DNA from: a bacterium 1XD42-54
GTDB taxonomy: Bacteria > Bacillota > Clostridia > Lachnospirales > Lachnospiraceae
Direction: 5' to 3'
DNA length: 64,000 nucleotides
Assembly: GCA_003612585.1 (NCBI GenBank)
Contig: RAZH01000002.1
Location: 310,001 to 374,000 of the forward strand
The position numbers and the translations under genes were made by a program. Shown piece by piece: positions 17,983 to 24,996 of this stretch. Positions within the stretch are counted from its first letter, which is position 1; every line of letters begins with the position of its first letter. The notes beneath the pieces were generated by a model. It searched no databases and was not told the DNA's origin. It was given only the letters and a program-made list of their open reading frames with translations.

Positions 17983-19599
17983 ATGAAAAAAGCGATAGCA
18001 TTTGCTCTGGCTGCAGCACTTACTGTTTCAATGACAGGCTGTAGTTCATCGACAAAGAAGGAAACTGAAAAAGCTACCGAAAAAAAGGTGACTGAAGCAG
18101 TGACCGAAGTAGAAACTGAGGCTGCGACTGAAGCAAAAACAGAAGCGAAGACTGAGGCTAATACAGAAAGTGAAACGGAAGCGAAGACTGAAGCAAAAAC
18201 AGAATTAGAAGCGGTGACAGAGCAGCTTACAGAGAAAAAGGCAGGAGCAGAGGCAACGAAGGAAACGGATGCAGTTGAGACAGAAACTGAAGAGGTAACA
18301 GAGGCAGCTGAGACAGAAACAGAAACCGAAGAAGTAACAGAAGCGCCTGAGACAGAAACCGAAACCGAGACGGAAACCGAAGAAGTAACGGAAGCGCCTG
18401 AGACGGAAACGGAAACCGAAGAAGTGACGGAAGCGCCTGAGACAGAAACAGAAACTGAGATGGAAACTGAAGAAGTAACGGAAGCGCCTGAGACGGAAAC
18501 TGAGACGGAAACTGAAGAAGTAACGGAAGCACCTGAGACAGAAACAGAAACTGAGACGGAAACTGAAGAAGTAACGGAAGCACCTGAGACAGAAACAGAA
18601 ACTGAGACGGAAACTGAAGAAGTAACGGAAGCACCTGAGACAGAAACTGAGACGGAAACAGAAACCGAAGAAGTAACGGAAGCGCCTGAAACAGAAACAG
18701 AGACAGAAACAGAAACTGAGACGGAAACTGAAGAAGTAACGGAAGCACCTGAGACAGAAACTGAGACGGAAACAGAAACCGAAGAAGTAACGGAAGCGCC
18801 TGAAACAGAAACAGAGACAGAAACAGAAACTGAGACGGAAACTGAAGAAGTAACGGAAGCGCCTGAGACGGAGACAGAAACTGAGACGGAAACCGAAGAA
18901 GTAACGGAAGCGCCTGAGACAGAAACTGAGACGGAAACAGAAACCGAAGAAATAACCGAAGCTCCAGAAACGGAAAAGACCGTGAAGAAAGATTATGGTC
19001 TTGGTCTTGCGAAGCCGGTTGAGACAGAAGTAGAAACGGAAACCGAAACTGAAACTGAGGAAGTAACAGAAGCTGAAACAGAGGCACCGGAAACAGAAGC
19101 GGTTACGGAAAAGGCTGTGAAGAAAGACTATGGTCTTGGTCTTGCAAAAGATACAAAGAAAGAAACCGAAGAAACAAAGGAAATTAAGGAAACCAAGTAT
19201 AAAGCAGTTTTGTTTGTAAATGGTACGCTTGGTAAAGATTCTATGTTTGATGCTGCAAATACAGGTCTGGAAAGTCTTCAGAAGGAGCTTGGAAAAGACG
19301 CTTTTGAGTTTGAAATAGTGGAGCTTGGCGATGCATCATCCAACAAGTTAGTATTTAAATCACAGATGTATGAATACTGTGATGGTTCATATGATGTTAT
19401 CATTTGTGGCGATTCCCAGGCACTGTATCCACTCACTCAGGCATCAGGGGAATTTGCAGATCAGAAGTTTATCTTCTTTGACGAGAAGCATGATTTTAAA
19501 GGTGTTGAGGAAAAGAATATCGACAATCTGAAAGTGGAAGAGGACGATAACGTATCTGATTTGATTCGTGAGGCAGTTTCTGAAATGATGAAAAAGTGA
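17983..19599 (+). CDS. Lipoprotein with long Glu/Thr repeat and truncated BMP/PnrA-like domain
   Basis: A 538 aa predicted surface lipoprotein. The signal peptide ends in a lipobox around SMTGCSS (Cys near residue 20). Residues about 25-400 are almost entirely Glu, Thr, Ala, Val and Pro, built from blocks of V-T-E-A-P-E followed by (E-T)n of variable length. An 11-residue unit containing KKDYGLGLAK occurs twice (DNA 18982-19014 and 19117-19149). The last 135 residues resemble only the first lobe of BMP/PnrA nucleoside-binding lipoproteins (LGKDSMFDAANTGLESL, then YDVIICG, then KFIFFDE), so the second lobe is missing. Ligand binding is therefore doubtful. The tract may act as a charged stalk. 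The ribosome site is GGAGGAGG. No ABC transporter genes adjoin it. Confidence 0.8.
   Translation: MKKAIAFALAAALTVSMTGCSSSTKKETEKATEKKVTEAVTEVETEAATEAKTEAKTEANTESETEAKTEAKTELEAVTEQLTEKKAGAEATKETDAVETETEEVTEAAETETETEEVTEAPETETETETETEEVTEAPETETETEEVTEAPETETETEMETEEVTEAPETETETETEEVTEAPETETETETETEEVTEAPETETETETETEEVTEAPETETETETETEEVTEAPETETETETETETETEEVTEAPETETETETETEEVTEAPETETETETETETETEEVTEAPETETETETETEEVTEAPETETETETETEEITEAPETEKTVKKDYGLGLAKPVETEVETETETETEEVTEAETEAPETEAVTEKAVKKDYGLGLAKDTKKETEETKEIKETKYKAVLFVNGTLGKDSMFDAANTGLESLQKELGKDAFEFEIVELGDASSNKLVFKSQMYEYCDGSYDVIICGDSQALYPLTQASGEFADQKFIFFDEKHDFKGVEEKNIDNLKVEEDDNVSDLIREAVSEMMKK
18280..18975 (+). repeat. Tandem Glu/Thr-coding minisatellite inside the lipoprotein gene
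   Basis: DNA made of GAAACNGAGAC-like hexamers (Glu-Thr pairs) alternating with GAAGTAACGGAAGC-type V-T-E-A units, with more than ten block copies of unequal length. Near-identical copies (for example around 18660-18720 and 18760-18800) suggest recent expansion by slippage or recombination. The reading frame is kept throughout because the unit is a multiple of three. Confidence 0.9.
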
Positions 19600-19639
19600 A
19601 ACTCGTGATTGTAAGAAGCAAGAAAATGTAAAATAAGAG

Positions 19640-19683
19640 AACCCCGGCTTTCGGTGAACAGAGAACGAAAGTCGGGGTTTTTG
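19640..19683 (+). terminator. Strong terminator after the lipoprotein gene
   Basis: AACCCCGGCTTTCG (from 19640) pairs with CGAAAGTCGGGGTT (to about 19679), a 14-pair stem with one G-U pair, followed by a T run. Confidence 0.85.
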
Positions 19684-19821
19684 AAGTATTTCAGTCACAA
19701 GTTATCATCTTGAGATTTATTAAAAAAGGAGAAAATGGGGTTCTTCTGATGGTTCCCGAACAATATACTTTAAAGAAGGGGATATTTAATTCTGAAAACA
19801 TAGACAAGCTTGGAGGATATT

Positions 19822-21261
19822 GTGGGACGAAAAAAATGGATGGAAAAAATAATATTTGTGCTTGAGATCTTGGCGGCAATGATATTTGCAGGACTGTCGT
19901 TTTGGATGCTCTGGCATTATATAGAATACAATGGAAATGCTGCAGTAGAAACGAGTGCCTTGGGAAAGAAAACGACAGACATGGTGGAACCGGGTACTTC
20001 GGGAAAAAAGAAGACAAATGATGTGCAAAATGAGACGGAAGAACCTTCTGGCCATAAAAAGCAGGAAGAAGGGTCAGCGATCAGAGCAGAAATATCGGTG
20101 CCCGAAAATATCTGTGTTACGATTATGGATCAGGATTTTCAACATGAATATCATGAAACCGTTGTCCTGTCCTGTGACAAAGGATATGCCGTTTCAGAGA
20201 TGGGCGGAACAGACAGTGAAAAAAAGGAATATGCTCCGGAGGAGACTTTTACGATTTCTGCTTCAGAATTACCGGAAGGGACAATTCTCTGTGTTTCGGG
20301 AAATAAAAATGGGGCCTTGAAAGTGGAAAGTATCACGCGCGGAGACGGCACTCCGCAGTACAGAGGGAAATTGTATCTGGAGGGAACCGAGGACGGAATT
20401 TTGGTTGTGAATGAATTGCCTCTGGAAGAATATCTGTGCGGGGTTGTATCCAGTGAAATGCCATCGGATTATCCGGAAGAAGCTTTGAAGGCACAGGCAG
20501 TTTGTGCTAGAACTTATGCGGTAAACTGTATTCCTGTCCGAGATATGAACGATAGTGTTTCGTTTCAGGTGTATAATAATTACAGAAGCCAGAAGGCGTC
20601 ACGGGAAGCCGTAGCGGCAACGACGGGGGAAATTCTGCCACTCGATGAAGTACTGTATTTTTCGACCTCCTGTCTTTCCGAGCATCGAGAAGATCTGGGA
20701 GATGAGGGTGCATTTGAAAAATTTTTGAAAGAGGAGCCTGAAGAAGGAAAAGAATACGGTTCGCCATGGCTGCGCTGGACAGTAGAGCTTCCTGTGCGCA
20801 TGGTGGTGGAGAACTGTATCAGAGAGTTTGGAGAAGATGTAAAGGAGCTGAAAAAAAAGGCGGAGGCGGCAGAGGGAGAGGAAGAGATTTTTTCTGTTAG
20901 AATTACTGGGCGAAGAAACGATGGACAGATTCAGGCAGTTTCTATAAGCTGCTACGGGGAGCATTTTTCTGTTGAGGGAGAATATCAGATTCGGAAATTG
21001 TTTGGAGACAGAGATCTGGAAATTTTGCTTCAGGACGGAACACTCACAAGTAACATGCAGCTTCTTCCAAGCGCCTATTTTTATCTGGAAGGAGAATCTT
21101 TTAAATTAGACGACAGCATTTCCATTGTGGGAGGCGGTTATGGCCATGGAAATGGAATGAGTCAATGCGGAGCGGCGCAGATGGCGTCAGAAGGACTGGA
21201 CTATCACGCAATTTTAAGGTATTATTATGGAGTGGATACCATAGTAGGAAAAGACACATGA
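19822..21261 (+). CDS. SpoIID/LytB-domain protein
   Basis: Predicted membrane-anchored peptidoglycan lytic protein of 479 aa. One N-terminal hydrophobic helix (residues about 9-32) is followed by a charged linker and the SpoIID domain from about residue 185. That domain contains NELPLEEYLCGVVSSEMP (the Glu of SEMP is the catalytic residue in SpoIID), EALKAQAVCARTYA, and a C-terminal GHGNGMSQCGAAQMA. The start is GTG 19822 with TTGGAGGA just upstream. True SpoIID acts in the engulfing mother cell. This copy is not in a sporulation operon, so its use in sporulation or in general wall remodelling is open. It is followed closely by a BrkB-like gene. Confidence 0.85.
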   Translation: MGRKKWMEKIIFVLEILAAMIFAGLSFWMLWHYIEYNGNAAVETSALGKKTTDMVEPGTSGKKKTNDVQNETEEPSGHKKQEEGSAIRAEISVPENICVTIMDQDFQHEYHETVVLSCDKGYAVSEMGGTDSEKKEYAPEETFTISASELPEGTILCVSGNKNGALKVESITRGDGTPQYRGKLYLEGTEDGILVVNELPLEEYLCGVVSSEMPSDYPEEALKAQAVCARTYAVNCIPVRDMNDSVSFQVYNNYRSQKASREAVAATTGEILPLDEVLYFSTSCLSEHREDLGDEGAFEKFLKEEPEEGKEYGSPWLRWTVELPVRMVVENCIREFGEDVKELKKKAEAAEGEEEIFSVRITGRRNDGQIQAVSISCYGEHFSVEGEYQIRKLFGDRDLEILLQDGTLTSNMQLLPSAYFYLEGESFKLDDSISIVGGGYGHGNGMSQCGAAQMASEGLDYHAILRYYYGVDTIVGKDT

Positions 21262-21287
21262 AACAGCTTTTCCAAAGGGAGAGAGTT

Positions 21288-22160
21288 ATGAGAAACATTC
21301 GCAAAATTGCAGAGCTGATACATTGCTTCACAATAAAAATGAAAAATGACAGGGTGCGGGCGCATTCGGCAGAGGCAGCTTTTTTTATCATAATGAGTGT
21401 ATTTCCTGTGCTGATGCTTCTTTTGACCCTCGTTCAGTTTACGCCGCTGACGCAGAATGAAGTTGTGACAACGATTGAGCGTATTACACCATTTGAGGTC
21501 TCTGAGTTTTTGACTCCGGTTGTAAGCAGCGTTTTTCAGCAGTCTACTGCATTGCTTTCCTGGTCGGCGATTGTGGCCGTATGGGTAGCAGGAAAAGGCA
21601 TTATGGGACTGGCCGATGGCTTGAATTCCATATATCGGATCGAAGAGACCAGAAATTACTTTCTGGTACGGTTTCGTGCGGCTTGTTATACGATTGTCAT
21701 GATTGTGGCGCTTCTTATAAGTCTCAGTATTCTTGTTTTTGGGTATACACTTCAGCGCTACCTGTGGCAGTGGTTTCCAGTTCTTATGGAATATCTGGAT
21801 GATACGGTGATTCTACCAACCGTTATCGCGCTTGCCATTTTGGGAGGACTGTTTTTGATGATGTATATGTTTTTGCCGAACAGACGGCGATCTTTTCGCA
21901 GTCAGTTTCCGGGAGCGGTCTTTACTGCATTTTCGTGGGCGGTGTTTTCTTATGCGTTTTCTATTTATCTGGATTATGCGGTAAATATGTCAGTGGTGTA
22001 TGGCAGTTTGACGACGCTTGTGGTTGCAATGCTTTGGCTTTATATCTGTATGTATCTTGTATTTGTGGGCGCAGAGATCAATGAGTATCTTGTAAGTCCT
22101 GAGCTGTTTCAAAATGATGCCTCCAAAGAGATGCTGGAGAAAATATTTCTGAAAAAATAA
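21288..22160 (+). CDS. YihY/BrkB-family inner membrane protein
   Basis: A 290 aa membrane protein of the YihY/virulence-factor-BrkB family, whose biochemical role is not settled (it was once misassigned as RNase BN). About six hydrophobic helices are visible, with family marks AHSAEAAFFIIMSVFP in the first helix, WVAGKGIMGLADGLNSIY in the second loop and a C-terminal LYICMYLVFVGAEINE. The ATG at 21288 follows GGGAGAG. An ATG at 21258 overlaps the SpoIID-like stop as ATGA and would add ten residues. It is co-transcribed with the gene before. Confidence 0.85.
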   Translation: MRNIRKIAELIHCFTIKMKNDRVRAHSAEAAFFIIMSVFPVLMLLLTLVQFTPLTQNEVVTTIERITPFEVSEFLTPVVSSVFQQSTALLSWSAIVAVWVAGKGIMGLADGLNSIYRIEETRNYFLVRFRAACYTIVMIVALLISLSILVFGYTLQRYLWQWFPVLMEYLDDTVILPTVIALAILGGLFLMMYMFLPNRRRSFRSQFPGAVFTAFSWAVFSYAFSIYLDYAVNMSVVYGSLTTLVVAMLWLYICMYLVFVGAEINEYLVSPELFQNDASKEMLEKIFLKK

Positions 22161-22172
22161 ATCAAAAAGAGT

Positions 22173-22201
22173 TTGGAAAAATGAGGATCTCTGATATAAT
22201 G
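22173..22201 (+). promoter_or_regulatory. Promoter before the Big_2 protein gene
   Basis: TTTGGA (22173-22178), 17 bases, and a perfect TATAAT (22196-22201), 33 bases before the start. Confidence 0.5.
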
Positions 22202-22233
22202 AAAGAAAATATGAAGATGCGGGAGGATGAGGT

Positions 22234-23523
22234 ATGAGAAAGAAAACAAAATTGTTAGGATTATTATTTCTGTTAACAGCGTTTTTATCATTGCCTTCGA
22301 ATACAGTGTGTGCGGCGAAACTGTCAAATATGTCCGGCAAACAGATCATAAGTACACTTAAGACAAATGGCTTCCCTATTCACAGTTATAATATTTATTC
22401 AACAAATAAGTCGGATCCGAATCATCTGCTTGGAAAGCCGCATCAGTACAAGTGTAAAATAGATTTCCAGGATCGCACTTATATGGATGATGATATTGAG
22501 TGTTCCGGAACAGTTGAAATATTTAAAAATTCATCGGATGCAACAAGGAGACGAAAATATTTAAAAACTATATATGATGCGGTACCGTCGTGGTCAATGC
22601 GAATGTATCAGTATTCGAACGTATTGCTCAGGATCGATTATTCTGTTGCATCAAAGCGGGCAAAATACTATAAAAATGCTTTTTCAGATATGAGCAAGGG
22701 CAAAACGCCGCGGTTTCCGATCACTATCAATAAAAAATCAAAGACGATTTATCCTGGAAAAACATATACATTAAAGCTTAACATTAGTTCTAAAAAGGCA
22801 AAATGGTCATCAAGCAATAAGAAAGTAGCGACTGTTTCTAAGGCCGGAAAGGTAACGGCAAAAAAGAAAGGGACAGCGGTGATCAGCGCAAAGTTTAATG
22901 GGTATACGGTAAAATGTAAGGTAACGGTAAAAAATCCTCCTGTAAAAATTAATAAAGAGTATTTGACATTAAAAATGGGGGAATCCTATACGTTGAAATT
23001 GCTGAACACTTCTAAACGTGCTACCTGGATCAGTGATAATGAACGTGTAGCAACGGTAAGTGCGAATGGAAAAGTGACTGCCAAAGCTTCTGGAAGTACA
23101 GAGATAACGGCATTTCTTGGTTCCTATTGTTATAGCTGTGAGGTGATTGTTCCACAGGAAGGCATTGCTATGCCTGGCATTACTGTGAGTACGATCAACT
23201 GGGAAGCTGTGAGCAGTGAAGTGACATTTCGGATACAGAATAATACGGCGCATGCAATTGAAATTTATAAAACAGCATATGCTTATGACGATGACTATGA
23301 ATTGTTAAAAGCAATGGAGATGCCGTATTATTATAATAAGACGATACTGCCAGGGCAGCAGGACGATGTGAATTTTGTGGCTTACTCTTCAAATAATGTT
23401 ATTTATAATACACAGAGAATCACTTTCTTTTTTGATATGGATGGTGTGAAATACCGTTGTGAGGCAGAATACAATTATGAATATGGCCAACCGTATAAGT
23501 TTAGCTACTACAGAGAAGTTTAG
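22234..23523 (+). CDS. Secreted protein with two Big_2 (bacterial Ig-like) domains
   Basis: A 429 aa exported protein. A signal peptide (cleavage near VCAAK) is followed by an unassigned domain of about 130 residues that is lysine- and tyrosine-rich. Two Ig-like domains of group 2 follow (about residues 165-235 and 245-310), each with the hallmark W-S/I-S-x-N-x-x-V-A-T-V-S-x-x-G-K-V-T-A-K. The last 115 residues form a beta-rich domain that I do not recognise. There is no LPXTG motif, lipobox or C-terminal anchor, so it is probably released or held by its Ig domains. Big_2 domains usually act as adhesion or spacer modules. GGGAGGATGAGGT precedes the ATG. Confidence 0.8.
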   Translation: MRKKTKLLGLLFLLTAFLSLPSNTVCAAKLSNMSGKQIISTLKTNGFPIHSYNIYSTNKSDPNHLLGKPHQYKCKIDFQDRTYMDDDIECSGTVEIFKNSSDATRRRKYLKTIYDAVPSWSMRMYQYSNVLLRIDYSVASKRAKYYKNAFSDMSKGKTPRFPITINKKSKTIYPGKTYTLKLNISSKKAKWSSSNKKVATVSKAGKVTAKKKGTAVISAKFNGYTVKCKVTVKNPPVKINKEYLTLKMGESYTLKLLNTSKRATWISDNERVATVSANGKVTAKASGSTEITAFLGSYCYSCEVIVPQEGIAMPGITVSTINWEAVSSEVTFRIQNNTAHAIEIYKTAYAYDDDYELLKAMEMPYYYNKTILPGQQDDVNFVAYSSNNVIYNTQRITFFFDMDGVKYRCEAEYNYEYGQPYKFSYYREV

Positions 23524-23547
23524 ACTGTGGGAAGATTTAATTTTAGC

Positions 23548-23576
23548 TTGACATTCTGAAAAGATGTGATTAGAAT
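23548..23576 (+). promoter_or_regulatory. Sigma-A promoter of the pheST T-box transcript
   Basis: TTGACA (23548-23553), 17 bases, TAGAAT (23571-23576), immediately before the T-box leader. Confidence 0.7.
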
Positions 23577-23582
23577 AAGGAA

Positions 23583-23843
23583 TAGTTTAAAAGAAATAGG
23601 CGCAGATGGTGCACAGTAGCGAACTGTTTTTCCGACAGAGAGAGAATGTCGTCGGCTGGAAGCATTCTCAGGTTCAGGCAGGGAGCGAATTTCACACCGG
23701 AGCTTCGTCCCGGAAGGTATATCTGGTAGGGGATGACGTTTCATGCACGTTACGCATGTCCAAGTGCCTGCCGAATGGCAGGAAACAGGGTGGTACCACG
23801 GAACATATGCTTCGTCCCTATTGAGGGACGGAGCTTTTTTGTT
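23583..23843 (+). ncRNA. T-box riboswitch (phenylalanine) controlling pheST
   Basis: The leader has a long stem I region, the conserved T-box sequence AGGGTGGTACCACGG (23787-23801) and a terminator stem GCTTCGTCCCT / AGGGACGGAGC with a T run (23809-23843). A TTC codon followed by AC at 23691-23693 sits where the specifier is expected and matches the downstream phenylalanyl-tRNA synthetase. Uncharged tRNA-Phe would stabilise the antiterminator and allow read-through. The exact stem I boundaries were judged by eye. Confidence 0.9.
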
Positions 23844-23884
23844 TCTCATATTTATTTAAAATAAAAGAAGGAAGGAAGAAAAAC

Positions 23885-24904
23885 ATGAAAGACAAATTGC
23901 AGGCGATCAAAGAAGAGGCGCTGGCACAGATTGCAGAGGCAGGAGTGCTGGATAAACTGAATGACGTCAGAGTGAATTTCCTTGGAAAAAAAGGCAAGCT
24001 GACAGCAGTGCTGAAGAGTATGAAGGATGTGGCTCCAGAGGAGCGTCCGGCGTTTGGTCAGCTTGTGAATGAGGCGCGGGCGCAGATCGAGGGCGTGTTG
24101 GAAGAGACTAAGAAAAAACTGGAACAGCAGGCGCTTGAGCTGCAGTTAAAGGCAGAAGTGATTGATGTGACACTTCCGGCAAAGAAAAATAACGTAGGAC
24201 ACCGTCATCCGAATACGATCGCGCGGGAAGAAGTAGAGCGCATTTTTATCGGAATGGGTTATGAGGTGGTGGAAGGCCCGGAAATTGAATACGATGAGTA
24301 CAATTTCGAAAAGCTGAATATTCCGGCCAACCATCCGGCCAAGGATGAGCAGGATACCTTCTATATCAATAAAGAAATTGTATTGCGTACACAGACCTCA
24401 CCGGTACAGGCGAGAACGATGGAAAAGGGTAATCTGCCGATCCGTATGATTTCTCCGGGTCGCGTGTTCCGTTCTGACGAGGTGGACGCGACGCATTCTC
24501 CGTCCTTCCATCAGATTGAAGGCCTGGTTGTGGATAAAAATGTCACGTTTGCAGACCTGAAAGGGACCTTGGAGCAGTTTGCAAAAGAGTTGTTCGGGGA
24601 AGAGACAAAGACAAAATTCCGTCCGCATCATTTCCCGTTCACAGAACCGAGTGCGGAGGTGGATGTTTCCTGCTTTAAATGTGGAGGAAAAGGTTGCCGT
24701 TTCTGCAAAGGCAGCGGCTGGATAGAGATTCTTGGCTGCGGTATGGTACATCCGCATGTGTTGGAAATGTGCGGCATTGATCCGGAAGAATATACCGGGT
24801 TTGCATTTGGTGTTGGTCTGGAGCGTATAGCACTACTCAAATATGAAATTGATGATATGCGGTTGCTCTATGAAAACGACGTCCGTTTCCTGAAGCAGTT
24901 CTAA
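23885..24904 (+). CDS. pheS: Phenylalanyl-tRNA synthetase alpha subunit
   Basis: Catalytic subunit of the (alpha-beta)2 enzyme that charges tRNA-Phe, 339 aa. An N-terminal coiled-coil (residues about 1-85) contacts tRNA. The class II core follows: motif 1 around [14 protein letters not shown], motif 2 with [15 protein letters not shown] and FHQIEGL, and motif 3 with [13 protein letters not shown] near the end. A Cys-rich loop ([16 protein letters not shown]) is normal for many Firmicute PheS proteins. The GGAAGGAAG ribosome site follows the T-box terminator. Confidence 0.98.
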   Translation: MKDKLQAIKEEALAQIAEAGVLDKLNDVRVNFLGKKGKLTAVLKSMKDVAPEERPAFGQLVNEARAQIEGVLEETKKKLEQQALELQLKAEVIDVTLPAKKNNVGHRHPNTIAREEVERIFIGMGYEVVEGPEIEYDEYNFEKLNIPANHPAKDEQDTFYINKEIVLRTQTSPVQARTMEKGNLPIRMISPGRVFRSDEVDATHSPSFHQIEGLVVDKNVTFADLKGTLEQFAKELFGEETKTKFRPHHFPFTEPSAEVDVSCFKCGGKGCRFCKGSGWIEILGCGMVHPHVLEMCGIDPEEYTGFAFGVGLERIALLKYEIDDMRLLYENDVRFLKQF

Positions 24905-24996
24905 GGAAAAGTTTGAGAGCAGAGAAGGATGAGCAGGGAGAACGTAGCGTCTCGCACCTGTTTGACCAGATTTAGTTTATAGAAGGAGATATGGAA

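Noticed and set aside
18280-18975. Regular short repeats resembling a CRISPR or satellite array
   Set aside because: Repeats are in-frame Glu-Thr codons within a lipoprotein gene, vary in length, and have no unique spacers.
18227-19087. Minus-strand frame of 286 codons rich in Leu, Phe, Gln and Pro
   Set aside because: It is the reverse complement of the Glu/Thr repeat; any frame through that repeat stays open because the unit lacks stops.
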